Below, piece after piece: positions 6,781 to 14,769 of a stretch of DNA of 34,569 nucleotides; positions within the stretch are counted from its first letter, which is position 1, and each line of letters opens with the position of its first letter. Source of the DNA: JBKPCD01 sp046727175 (lineage in GTDB: Bacteria; Acidobacteriota; Vicinamibacteria; Vicinamibacterales; 2-12-FULL-66-21); assembly GCA_046727175.1 (NCBI GenBank), contig JBKPCD010000258.1, positions 1-34,569 of the forward strand, in the 5' to 3' direction. The notes beneath the pieces are model-generated. The model searched no databases and had not been told where the DNA came from. It saw only the letters and a program-made list of their open reading frames with translations. A program made the translations under genes and the position numbers.

Positions 6781-7562
6781 CGAAGACGTTCGGTCACGTC
6801 AGTGCGCTGCAGGATGTGAGTTTCACCGTCGGGACCGGTGAGCTCTTCGCACTCCTCGGTCCGTCGGGATCGGGAAAGACCACGCTGCTGCGCGTCATAG
6901 CGGGACTCGAGGCGGCCGACGGCGGAGCGGTGCTCTTCGACGGGAGAGATGCGACCACGACTGACGCGCGCGATCGCGGCGTCGGGTTCGTGTTCCAGCA
7001 CTACGCGCTTTTTCGGCACATGACGGCGTTCGACAACGTCGCGTTCGGCCTGCGGGTCCGTCCCCGCCGCGATCGCTTGTCGGCCGCGGCAATCTCGGCG
7101 AAGGTGCGTGACCTGCTCGCGCTGGTCCAGCTCGGGCACCTGGCGGATCGCTATCCATCCCAACTCTCCGGTGGACAACGGCAGCGTGTCGCGCTCGCGC
7201 GTGCGCTGGCCGTCGAGCCGCGCATGCTGCTGCTCGATGAGCCGTTCGGCGCGCTCGACGCACGCGTCCGCCACGACCTCAGGCAATGGCTCCATCGTCT
7301 GCACGACGAGATCCGCCTGACCAGCGTGTTCGTCACGCACGATCAGGAAGAAGCGTTCGAGCTCGCCGAGCGCGTCGTGATCCTGAACGACGGACGCATC
7401 GAACAGCAAGGACGGCCGGACGACGTGCTGGAGAACCCGGCGAATCCCTTCGTGGAGCGGTTTCTCGGACGGGCGTCAGGCTCGGGGCTTTCGGCTCTTG
7501 GCAAGCTGCTGGGTATCGAACAGACCTCATTACGTGTTCGGAGAACAGGCGAACCACTGTGA
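6756..7562 (+). CDS. cysA: Sulfate ABC transporter ATP-binding protein CysA (short form)
   Basis: A 268-residue ABC ATPase with all nucleotide-site motifs: Walker A GPSGSGKTT, Q-loop in FVFQHYALFRHMT, signature LSGGQRQRVALARAL, Walker B MLLLDEPFGALD, D-loop and switch His in VFVTHDQEEAFE. The N-terminus GIEVRSLTKTFGHVSALQDVSF is typical of CysA. The family's usual length is about 350 residues with a C-terminal TOBE-like regulatory domain. Here the protein ends soon after the ENPANPFVERFLG motif, so that domain is essentially absent. It energises CysTW-Sbp. The stop overlaps a possible GTG start of cysD (GTGA). Confidence 0.92.
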   Translation: MGIEVRSLTKTFGHVSALQDVSFTVGTGELFALLGPSGSGKTTLLRVIAGLEAADGGAVLFDGRDATTTDARDRGVGFVFQHYALFRHMTAFDNVAFGLRVRPRRDRLSAAAISAKVRDLLALVQLGHLADRYPSQLSGGQRQRVALARALAVEPRMLLLDEPFGALDARVRHDLRQWLHRLHDEIRLTSVFVTHDQEEAFELAERVVILNDGRIEQQGRPDDVLENPANPFVERFLGRASGSGLSALGKLLGIEQTSLRVRRTGEPL

Positions 7563-7591
7563 ACAGAGCAACTGTCTACCCGATAGAGCTT

Positions 7592-8533
7592 ATGAGCGAT
7601 CGCGGCCCTAAGCCCAAAGCCTTCAGCCTAACGCCGGCTCTCGATCACCTCCGCCTGCTCGAATCCGAGAGCATTCAGATCATCCGCGAGGTGGTCGCCG
7701 AGTTCGAGCGCCCGGTGATGCTGTACTCGATCGGCAAGGACTCCTCGGTGCTGCTGCGACTTGCGCAGAAAGCGTTCCACCCCGCCCCGATTCCGTTTCC
7801 TCTGCTGCACATCGACACCACGTACAAGTTCAGGGAAATGATCGCGTTCCGCGACTGGTACGCCGCGCAGGTGGGCGTTCGGCTGATCGTCCACACGAAC
7901 GACGCCGCGGTCGCCGAGGGGACGCAGCCGTTCGCGGTCGGCACACAGCGCTGTTGCGGTCTCCTCAAGACAAAAGCACTCCTGGATGCGCTCCAGAACG
8001 GCAACTTCGACGCGGCGTTCGGTGGAGCCCGGCGCGATGAGGAACGGTCGCGCGCGAAGGAGCGCGTCTTCTCGCTCCGGGACGCGAACGGGCAATGGGA
8101 TCCGAAGCGGCAGCGGCCCGAGTTGTGGCAACTCCTGAACGGCCGAATCGGGCCGGGCGAAAGCATCCGCGTGTTTCCGCTGTCGAACTGGACCGAGCTC
8201 GACGTCTGGCACTACATCGACGTCGAGCGCATCCCCGTCGTCCCGATGTACTTCGCCAGGGAGCGCGACGTCCTCGTCCGCGGAAACAGCTTGATCCTCC
8301 TCGAGCAGCCGTTCGTGCCGTTGGTGCCGGGCGAACGGCCGCAGCGCATCCGATGCCGAATGCGATCGCTCGGTTGTTCGCCGTGCACGGGCGCTGTGCG
8401 GTCAGATGCCGACACGGTGCCGAAGATCATCGACGAGCTCATGTCCACGCGGAATTCCGAGCGGCAACTGCGTGTCATCGATTACGACCAGGACGGCTCG
8501 ATGGAGCTGAAGAAACGCGAGGGCTACTTCTGA
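7592..8533 (+). CDS. cysD: Sulfate adenylyltransferase subunit 2
   Basis: A 313-residue PAPS-reductase-fold protein that, with CysN, makes adenosine 5'-phosphosulfate from ATP and sulfate. Seen: HLRLLESESIQIIREVVAEFERPVMLYSIGKDSSVLLRLAQKAF with the PP-loop SIGKDSS, HIDTTYKFREMI, GGARRDEERSRAKER and the C-terminal IRCRMRSLGCSPCTGAV and LKKREGYF, all CysD hallmarks. Length is close to the 302 of E. coli CysD. The ATG at 7592 was chosen. An in-frame GTG at 7559, overlapping the cysA stop, would add eleven residues and is possible. The stop is immediately followed by the cysN ATG. Confidence 0.95.
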   Translation: MSDRGPKPKAFSLTPALDHLRLLESESIQIIREVVAEFERPVMLYSIGKDSSVLLRLAQKAFHPAPIPFPLLHIDTTYKFREMIAFRDWYAAQVGVRLIVHTNDAAVAEGTQPFAVGTQRCCGLLKTKALLDALQNGNFDAAFGGARRDEERSRAKERVFSLRDANGQWDPKRQRPELWQLLNGRIGPGESIRVFPLSNWTELDVWHYIDVERIPVVPMYFARERDVLVRGNSLILLEQPFVPLVPGERPQRIRCRMRSLGCSPCTGAVRSDADTVPKIIDELMSTRNSERQLRVIDYDQDGSMELKKREGYF

Positions 8534-9832
8534 ATGTCAGGCCTCCTCCGCCTCTGCACGGCCGGAAGCGTCGACGACGGCAAGAGCACGTTGATTGGAC
8601 GGCTGCTGTACGACTCACGTGGCGTGTACGAGGATCAGGTGCGCTCGGTGGAGGCCGCCTCGCGAAACCGCTCGGCGGGTCCAATCGACTTTTCTCTGTT
8701 CACTGATGGACTGAGGGCCGAGCGCGAGCAGGGAATCACAATCGACGTTGCCTACAGGTATTTCGCCACGGCGCGGCGGAAGTTCATTCTGGCCGACACA
8801 CCCGGGCACGAGCAGTACACGCGCAATATGGCGACCGGCGCTTCTACTGCGGACCTCGCGATCCTGCTCGTCGACGCACGTCGCGGCGTACGCGAGCAGA
8901 CGCGCCGACATGCGCGAATCGCTCGCTTGCTGGGGATTTCGCAATTCGTGCTGGCCGTCAACAAGATGGACCTCGTCGGCTTCGACGAGCAGGTGTTCGA
9001 CGAGGTCCATGCCGAGTTCTCGTCGTTGATGGATCGGACGTTCGTGGCCATTCCGCTCAGCGCGCTGCACGGCGACAACATCACCTCGCGCAGCGATCGC
9101 ATCCCCTGGTACGGAGGACCCAGCCTGCTCGAACATCTCGAGACGGTGGAGATCATCACGGATGCGCCCGATGGCACGTTCCGCTTTCCGGTGCAGCTGG
9201 TGCTGAGGCCTGAGCAGGACTTCAGAGGTCTGGCCGGACGCGTCGCTTCGGGCGCGATACGTCCAGGCGATCCAGTCACCGTCTGGCCTACTGGAGCGAC
9301 GACCACGGTCAGGCGCATCGTCTCGTGGGACGGTGACCTGGATCGTGCCTTCGCGCCGATGTCGGTGACGATGGTCCTCGATGATGACCTCGACGTGAGC
9401 CGCGGGGATGTGCTCGCCGCCGGTTCGATGGAGGTCGGACGCGGGATCGCGGCTGACCTCGTCTGGATGGACGAGCGGCCGCTCGAGCCACGGCGCGTGT
9501 ACCTGCTCAAGCACACCACTCGCGTCGTGACGGCCGAAGTGGACCGCCAACTCACCCTGAATCAGATCGAACACGTCACGGTCACGACATCGAGTCCGCT
9601 GGTTTTCGATCCGTATCCGCAGAACAGGACGACCGGCAGCTTCATCCTGATCGATCCGGCGACCAACTTCACGGCAGGCGCGGGGATGATCCGGCACGTG
9701 GAGCAGGTGAAGCCGTTGGCGACAGTGCATTCGCTGGCTGCCGAGCGGCTCGCTCGGGCGGCCCGAGCGGCCGCCACCGACAGCGGCGCTGTCGACGCCG
9801 TTCGGCGGATGCTCGAGGAGATTCTCACGTGA
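8534..9832 (+). CDS. cysN: Sulfate adenylyltransferase subunit 1 (GTPase)
   Basis: A 432-residue translation-factor-like GTPase that drives APS synthesis by CysD. The G1 loop is in AGSVDDGKST, switch II is DTPGHEQYTRNMATGAS, and NKMD with SALHGDN complete the nucleotide site. GITIDVAYRYF is typical of CysN. Beta-barrel domains follow, ending about residue 400. There is no fused APS kinase (CysC) domain, and no cysC is seen nearby, consistent with reduction at the APS level by the downstream gene. It starts directly after the cysD stop and overlaps the cysH start (GTGA). Confidence 0.95.
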   Translation: MSGLLRLCTAGSVDDGKSTLIGRLLYDSRGVYEDQVRSVEAASRNRSAGPIDFSLFTDGLRAEREQGITIDVAYRYFATARRKFILADTPGHEQYTRNMATGASTADLAILLVDARRGVREQTRRHARIARLLGISQFVLAVNKMDLVGFDEQVFDEVHAEFSSLMDRTFVAIPLSALHGDNITSRSDRIPWYGGPSLLEHLETVEIITDAPDGTFRFPVQLVLRPEQDFRGLAGRVASGAIRPGDPVTVWPTGATTTVRRIVSWDGDLDRAFAPMSVTMVLDDDLDVSRGDVLAAGSMEVGRGIAADLVWMDERPLEPRRVYLLKHTTRVVTAEVDRQLTLNQIEHVTVTTSSPLVFDPYPQNRTTGSFILIDPATNFTAGAGMIRHVEQVKPLATVHSLAAERLARAARAAATDSGAVDAVRRMLEEILT

Positions 9833-10485
9833 GCAACATCAAGGCAGATCTCTCCAATCACCTCGCGCAGGCCGCTGCGCCGTGCGTCACGTCGAGCTTC
9901 CAGGCGGAGTGTGTGGTCCTGGTGCACATGCTGCGCGAGATTCGCCCCGACATCCCGGTGCTGTTCCTGGATACGGTCCACCACTTCGCAGAAACGTATG
10001 CCTATCGCGATGAGCTCGTCGATCGATGGCAGTTGAACCTGATCACGCTGCGCGCGGTGGAGCCTCAGCGAGGATTGTGGGAACGCGACACGCACGCCTG
10101 CTGCGCACGCCACAAGGTGGAGCCGCTCTTCGGCGCACTCGAGTCGTACGATGTCTGGTTCACGGCGCTTCGACGCGAGCAGTCACCCTCGCGCGCGAAC
10201 CTCGCAGAGGTCGAACCATTCCGCCTCCCGAGCGGCAAGGTGCTGCGCAAGGTCAGCCCGCTTGCGGCGTGGACGACGAAGCAGGTGTGGACCTACGCGA
10301 AGGCACATGGCATCCCTCTCCTGCCGCTCTACGAGCTCGGTTACACGAGCATCGGCTGCGAGCCATGCACGTCGCTGCCGCTCGACCGGTCGAATCCGCG
10401 GTCCGGCCGATGGCACGGGCAGAAGCTGGAGTGCGGCATCCATGTCGAGGCTTCGCTGGATCAGAAGCTAGAAGTTAGAAGCTAG
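9829..10485 (+). CDS. cysH: Assimilatory APS reductase (iron-sulfur type CysH)
   Basis: A 218-residue PAPS/APS reductase family protein that reduces adenylyl sulfate to sulfite and AMP with thioredoxin. SSFQAECVVLVHMLREI and FLDTVHHFAETYAYRD form the nucleotide fold. The four cysteines that bind a [4Fe-4S] cluster in the APS-specific type are present as CC (CCARHKVEPL) and CEPC (GCEPCTSLP). The catalytic cysteine is in ECGIH near the C-terminus. E. coli-type PAPS reductase lacks the CC and CxxC pairs, so APS is the likely substrate. GTG start overlaps the cysN stop. The tail QKLEVRS and the TAG stop are encoded inside an inverted repeat. Sulfite reductase is not in the window. Confidence 0.95.
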   Translation: MSNIKADLSNHLAQAAAPCVTSSFQAECVVLVHMLREIRPDIPVLFLDTVHHFAETYAYRDELVDRWQLNLITLRAVEPQRGLWERDTHACCARHKVEPLFGALESYDVWFTALRREQSPSRANLAEVEPFRLPSGKVLRKVSPLAAWTTKQVWTYAKAHGIPLLPLYELGYTSIGCEPCTSLPLDRSNPRSGRWHGQKLECGIHVEASLDQKLEVRS

Positions 10486-10521
10486 AGTGTCAGACGCTCT
10501 ACCTTCTAGCTTCTAACTTCT
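10463..10521. repeat. Inverted word repeat spanning two convergent stop codons
   Basis: Arms AGAAGTTAGAAGCTAGA (10470-10486) and its exact complement (10505-10521) give a perfect 17-base stem with an 18-base loop. The left arm begins with a further AGAAGCTAG copy. The TAG of cysH (10483-10485) and the TAG of the convergent kinase gene (10506-10508 on the minus strand) occupy equivalent places in the two arms. It probably works as a bidirectional terminator or RNA 3'-end protector; there is no U-tract. Confidence 0.8.
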
Positions 10522-11979
10522 GTCACGGCTGGTCCAAAGATCGGCTCCCCGGCGCGCGCCATCCAGAGTCCCAGCACCGAAATCGCAAACACGAGCCCGA
10601 GCGTCAGCAAGGCGGTTCCCGAGTACAGGCTCTCGGCGCGCATCGTGAGAGGCATGCGCATCGTGAGCGCGCTGATCGTGAACATGACGACGGTCGCGAA
10701 CAGTCCGAACCGCAGGAGCACTGCGAGGAAAACGACGGCCACGACTACCTGATAGATCGCGACGAGCCACAGCTGCGCCGTGTCGTTGAAATTCAGCGTC
10801 ACGCCGACGAGCGCCACGAGCAGGAGCGCGAGGCCCGCCGCAAGATAGTCGGCGGACACTCGCTGGAACTTCAGTCGCGCCGCCATCCTTCTGACGATCT
10901 CCCTGAAAACCGTGAACATCATCACCGTCAGCAACGCCGACTGAAGACCGTTGTTGATGCTGATCGTGATTACCAGCAGGAAATATCGGGTGTGCTCGAG
11001 CACGCCGACGTCCGGCTTGGCCGGGATCGGCTCCACCCAGCCAAAGAACCGAGGCATCAGCCTGTTCAGCTGATCGAGCAAGTTGAGCGCAAGACCGCAG
11101 ACGGCGCCGATGACGATGTCGCGGCCGATCACGGCATCCTGCATCCGGCCGGTCATCGCACGCGACCACCCCACCAGCATCGTCGGCCAGCTCCGACGGA
11201 CGAACGGTTCGATCGCGAGGTACACGAGATACATGACCGCGGCGACAAACAGCGCGAGACCGAGCCACGCGAACAGCCGATCGGTCTCGTCGCCCAGGCG
11301 CACCACGTGCGGAAGGAGCGCCCAGCTCACGGTGATGAGCATGAACATCACGACGCCCAGCGCGTGGGCGCCGCGTCGATCCGCCCGACCAGATCGGATG
11401 TTACGACGTGCCAGGACGACCGCTGCAGCAAGGAGCAGGAGGATGATCGCAGTCTGAACCGAATCGCGCGACTCTCCTCGCGAGTCAGTATCGGGATCGC
11501 GCGATGCCTTCGTCCAGGGTCCGACTATTTCGAACGACACCGGACGCGCGCGATACGCCGCTGCTTCAATCGTGATCTCGGTTTTCGTCCCGGGCAGCGT
11601 GCCGCGCCAGGCGCGCCGCTCGTCCGCGAAGGTCTGCGGCGTCCGCGCGGGCGTCGCATCGGCGAACGTCGCGATGTCGAGTCCTGCGGCGGCGAACAGC
11701 GGACGCCAATCGGCAGCGCCAGAGACAGGTGGTGGTTTCTCGACCTGCGGAGGTACCGCAAAGAACGAAAGCAAGCGACCATTCGTGTCGGTCCAGAGAA
11801 GCGTCATGCCCGCCGTGTTCAGCGGTGGATCTCCGGAATCCGGAATGTTCAGCCTGTTGTTTGGGACGAGCGTGATGGGACTCGTCCGGTACCAGAAGAG
11901 CAACGCTGCCGGGCGTCCTGCTGCAAGATCCTGCCAGTGTGTCTGACCGCTCCCGTTGCGCCGCGCCCAATCGAGTAGT
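10506..11979 (-). CDS. Membrane C-terminal half of a frameshifted Ser/Thr kinase
   Basis: This frame continues the kinase gene after a one-base shift near 11974-11979. It opens with WARRNGSGQTHWQDLAAGRPAALLFWYRTSP, an extracytoplasmic segment (GLDIATFADATPARTP, RRAWRGTLPGTKTEITIEAAAYRARPVSFEIVGPW). It then has about nine hydrophobic segments, from VQTAIILLLLAAAVVLA through LFAWLGLALFVAAVMYLVYLAI and YFLLVITISINNGLQSALLTVMMF to LLTLGLVFAISVLGLWM. From memory, acidobacterial kinases with such a large membrane sensor half occur but are uncharacterised. An ATG at 11903 could start an isolated product. The tail TEVRS and its TAG come from the inverted repeat shared with cysH. Confidence 0.7.
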
Positions 11980-13192
11980 CATCGTTGTAGGTCAACGCCG
12001 ATGAACGATCGAGGGGCGTGTCGGCGTACCCGAAACTCCTGCGGAGCTCTTCGGCGTGATCGAGGAGAACGGACGGAGGCTTCGTCAGCGGCACGCGCGC
12101 AAGGAGCGACGTCCGATCGCCGAGTGCGGCCACTGCGATGAGCAGCAGGCCCGTGCACGCGAGCAATGTGATTCCCGCGCCTGGCGACAGGGTCGCGCTT
12201 TCTCCGCCGGCGGCCGCGACCATTTCAGGTGAGGGCGTTTCGCCGGCGGCGAGCGCGGCTGCCAGAGGGTCGCCGCCCGGCAGCGATGCCGCTACCGCGA
12301 GTGCCGATGTGGGCCGCCGAGCAGGATCGACCTCGAGGCATCGCAGGATGCCGCGCTCGATCGTTGCATCGAGCGACTTCACCAGCTCGGACGGCGGCGT
12401 GATGACGCCGGATGAATGCTGCGCGACGAGATCCGGCAGTGTCTTCGCGTCGAAAACGCGCCTGCCCGTGAAAAGCTCGTACAGCACGAGGCCGAGGGCA
12501 TAGATGTCGCTTTTGATCGTCGTGTCGCGTCCCTCGAGCTGCTCGGGAGCCATGTACGCTGGCGTCCCGGCGACGACATCACGGATCACACCTATCGCGG
12601 CGAGGCTGAAGTCCATCAAGCGAACCTTGCCCGTTCCGTCGAGCATGACGTTGGCGGGCTTCAGATCGCGATGGATGACTCCACGCTCGTGCGCAGCGGC
12701 GAGCCCAGCGCAGATTTGACGAGCAATTTCGAGCGCTTTGTCCTCAGGAAGCCGTCCGATGCGGCGCAGGAGCGACGAGAGGTCTTCTCCGTCGACGTAC
12801 TCCATGCTCAAGAAGAGCTGCCCCAGAGCGTCGCCGATGTCGTAGACGCGGCAGACGTTCGGATGCGAGACCTGACGCGCGGTGCGCACCTCGCTGTGGA
12901 ACTGCGCGAGCCGAACAGGATCGTGGCTGAGGCTCTCGGGCAGGAACTTGAGCGCGACCGGCTGGCCCAACCGAAGATCGTCGGCGCGATAGACCTCTCC
13001 CATACCGCCCCTGCCGAGCAGACCCAGGATGCGGTAGCGTCCTTCGAGCACCTCGCCCGGTGCGAATCGGCCGTAGTCGGTCGTTCCCGACGAGCTGAGC
13101 CAGCCTGTCGTCGAAGACGGCGAGGAGCCTCGGGCCAGGCGTGTTTCGTCAGCGGCGCTGATGCCAGCTCCCGGTGAGGTCACATCATCCAT
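11849..13192 (-). CDS. Serine/threonine protein kinase (PknB-like), frameshifted at 3' end
   Basis: A Hanks-type kinase domain at about residues 50-310: glycine loop LLGRGGMGEVYRA, lysine in VALKFLPE, catalytic loop HRDLKPANVM, APE motif in GTPAYMAPEQLEG. The magnesium motif is DFS (LMDFSLAAI) in place of DFG, a conservative but unusual change. After the domain comes one hydrophobic segment ITLLACTGLLLIAVAAL, so the kinase is cytosolic and anchored. In this frame the protein runs into unrelated residues after TYNDDY. The natural continuation is in the neighbouring frame downstream, so the full gene spans 10506-13192 and is broken by a single base, either a real mutation or a sequence error. 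Confidence 0.85.
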   Translation of the reverse strand: MDDVTSPGAGISAADETRLARGSSPSSTTGWLSSSGTTDYGRFAPGEVLEGRYRILGLLGRGGMGEVYRADDLRLGQPVALKFLPESLSHDPVRLAQFHSEVRTARQVSHPNVCRVYDIGDALGQLFLSMEYVDGEDLSSLLRRIGRLPEDKALEIARQICAGLAAAHERGVIHRDLKPANVMLDGTGKVRLMDFSLAAIGVIRDVVAGTPAYMAPEQLEGRDTTIKSDIYALGLVLYELFTGRRVFDAKTLPDLVAQHSSGVITPPSELVKSLDATIERGILRCLEVDPARRPTSALAVAASLPGGDPLAAALAAGETPSPEMVAAAGGESATLSPGAGITLLACTGLLLIAVAALGDRTSLLARVPLTKPPSVLLDHAEELRRSFGYADTPLDRSSALTYNDDYSIGRGATGAVRHTGRILQQDARQRCSSGTGRVPSRSSQTTG

Positions 13193-13283
13193 GAGGGGCC
13201 AGATATACCAAAAGTCGACCGCTTAGTGTCAGCAATCAGTTCGAGTCAGACGCTAATCCCGGAGTTCACTTGTGTTGCTGTGG

Positions 13284-13326
13284 GGCGCGGTCTTCAGACC
13301 GCGCCTGCGCGGGGCTGAAGCCCCGC
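13284..13326. repeat. Two adjacent GC-rich palindromes
   Basis: GGCGCGGTCT-TC-AGACCGCGCC (13284-13305) is followed by GCGGGGCT-GA-AGCCCCGC (13309-13326). Both share the layout of a GC-rich arm ending in CT, a two-base turn and AG. The element at 34214 has the same layout. They lie upstream of the kinase gene and downstream of the acetyltransferase gene. The rest of the gap, 13327-13490, is very GC-rich with further imperfect inverted stretches (for example CCGGGGGCTTCG) and no gene is seen. Confidence 0.65.
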
Positions 13327-13490
13327 CGGTACATGCGAACAACTGAATCGCGGGGTTAGGCGCGCCCCCGGCGCGCCCCGCCGGAGCGGGGCGAAGGGGC
13401 GCCTTCACCCCAGCGCGCGGAAAACGCGCCGGGGACCCCGGACCCGCGAGCGACGGGGATGGGTGGTCCGCCGGGGCGAAGCCCCCGGAT

Positions 13491-14027
13491 TCAATCGACG
13501 CTGATATCGTCGAGAAAGCGGTACATCACGTAGGCGTCGACGAGCCCGAGCTCTCGGTGGCGGAACGCCTTCGGCAGCGTGCCGACGATCTCGAATCCGA
13601 TCTTGCGCCAGAGCGCGACCGCTGCCGTGTTGGTGCTCACGACGAAATTGAACTGTATCGCATCGTATCCGGCGCGTTTTGCTTCACGCAAGCAGTGTCG
13701 CCCGAGTGCTTCACCGATGTGGCAACCCTGACTGCGTGGGTCGACCATGAACGAGGCGTTCGCGACGTGCGACCCGAGATCCCGCCGGTTCGGGATCAAT
13801 TTGTACATCCCTGCGATCCTCGCTCCGTCCTCGGCCACCCACGACGCGATCCCCGGCCCCATGAAGTACGTGCGCGCATCCTCGTAGCTCGTGTCCGGTG
13901 CGAAGACATACGTCGTCCCTGTCGACACCACTGCCTGGAAGATCGTCCACATCTGCTCCCAGTCGGCAGCGACAGCGGGTCTGATCGCAATGTTGAAACC
14001 GCTTCGCATCGGGCTGCCGAAGATCAT
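13491..14027 (-). CDS. GNAT family N-acetyltransferase
   Basis: With the start at 14027 the protein has 178 residues. It follows the GNAT order: FNIAIRPAVAADWEQMWTIFQAVVSTG, ASWVAEDGARIAGMYKLIPN (beta strands around the substrate), then ANASFMVDPRSQGCHIGEALGRHCLREAKRAGY, where the V-x-P-x2-Q-G-x2-G-I/x-G-x-A acetyl-CoA pyrophosphate loop is close to consensus, and the C-terminal NTAAVALWRKIGFEIVGTLP. These enzymes transfer acetyl from acetyl-CoA to an amine; the acceptor is unknown. An ATG at 14009 is an alternative start, and the frame is open up to 14237 but that extension has no family features. Confidence 0.88.
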   Translation of the reverse strand: MIFGSPMRSGFNIAIRPAVAADWEQMWTIFQAVVSTGTTYVFAPDTSYEDARTYFMGPGIASWVAEDGARIAGMYKLIPNRRDLGSHVANASFMVDPRSQGCHIGEALGRHCLREAKRAGYDAIQFNFVVSTNTAAVALWRKIGFEIVGTLPKAFRHRELGLVDAYVMYRFLDDISVD

Positions 14028-14094
14028 TCGCGGCACAGGCGCGGAACAGCACGCCCGCCCTCGATTATGACATCCGGGAGGATTGAGCGGAGCC

Positions 14095-14158
14095 CCGAAC
14101 CGAGATCCCAAGCACCTGACCGAGCTGCCGAACGACCGAGCCACCGAGCTACCGGCGC
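14095..14158. repeat. ACCGAGCTACC-type word repeat upstream of azurin
   Basis: Degenerate copies of CCGAACCGAG, ACCGAGCTGCCGAA, CGACCGAGCCACC and GAGCTACCGG lie in the divergent gap between the acetyltransferase and azurin genes. The same words form the repeat at 29207-29245. Between 14028 and 14265 no confident promoter was identified. Confidence 0.5.
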
Positions 14159-14265
14159 CGCTTGTGTCCCCGTTATCATTAGATGTAGAAACAACAGATG
14201 GCTTCTCGCCGACTCCGCCTGAACGTATTGGCGCCACGACACATCATTCAATCAAGGACAACGAT

Positions 14266-14760
14266 ATGAGATTGCTCGCGATCGTCGGTCTGGTGGTTTT
14301 TTCGGCATCGCTCTCGGCGGCCAGTTTAAATCAAGAGACTGCAAAGAAGAGCGCCGGGGCCAAGTCGGGCGCCGCCCGCACGATTGAGATCACGGCCGGA
14401 GACGATATGAAGTTCGGCGTCACGCAGATCGACGCCAAGGCGGGCGAGCAGCTGCACATCGTGCTGAAGTCCATCGGCAAGATGCCGAAGGTCGCCATGG
14501 CGCACAATTTCATCCTGCTGAAGCCGGACGCTGATCCGGTTGCCTTCAATACAGCCGCGATGAACGCTCGCGCGACCGATTTCGTCCCGCCCGAGCTGAA
14601 GAGCCAGGTTCTGGCAATCACGGCGCCGGGCCTCGTGGGCCCCGGCGAAACGGCCGAAGTGACGTTCAAGGCGCCGACGAAACCAGGGAGTTACACGTTC
14701 CTGTGTTCGTTCCCGGGCCACTTCGCAGCAGGGATGAAAGGCACGCTCACGGTCAAGTAA
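14266..14760 (+). CDS. azu: Azurin (type 1 blue copper protein)
   Basis: A 164-residue exported cupredoxin. The signal peptide is MRLLAIVGLVVFSASLSAA, followed by a Lys/Ala-rich linker. The mature domain fits azurin: IEITAGDDMKFGVTQIDAKAGEQLHIVLKSIGKMPKVAMAHNFILL (first copper His in AHNF), a helical insert DFVPPELKSQVLAIT, and the C-terminal loop FLCSFPGHFAAGMKGTLTV that supplies Cys, His and Met ligands. Azurin carries single electrons in the periplasm, for example to oxidases or c-type partners. An AAGGA ribosome site lies 7 bases before the ATG. The next gene, a TonB receptor, starts 9 bases after the stop, so the two are probably co-transcribed. Confidence 0.93.
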   Translation: MRLLAIVGLVVFSASLSAASLNQETAKKSAGAKSGAARTIEITAGDDMKFGVTQIDAKAGEQLHIVLKSIGKMPKVAMAHNFILLKPDADPVAFNTAAMNARATDFVPPELKSQVLAITAPGLVGPGETAEVTFKAPTKPGSYTFLCSFPGHFAAGMKGTLTVK

Positions 14761-14769
14761 GGTGCCATC

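Noticed and set aside
11970..11980. Programmed frameshift in the kinase gene
   Set aside because: No slippery heptamer or downstream pseudoknot is evident at the shift; a single base loss or sequence error is simpler.
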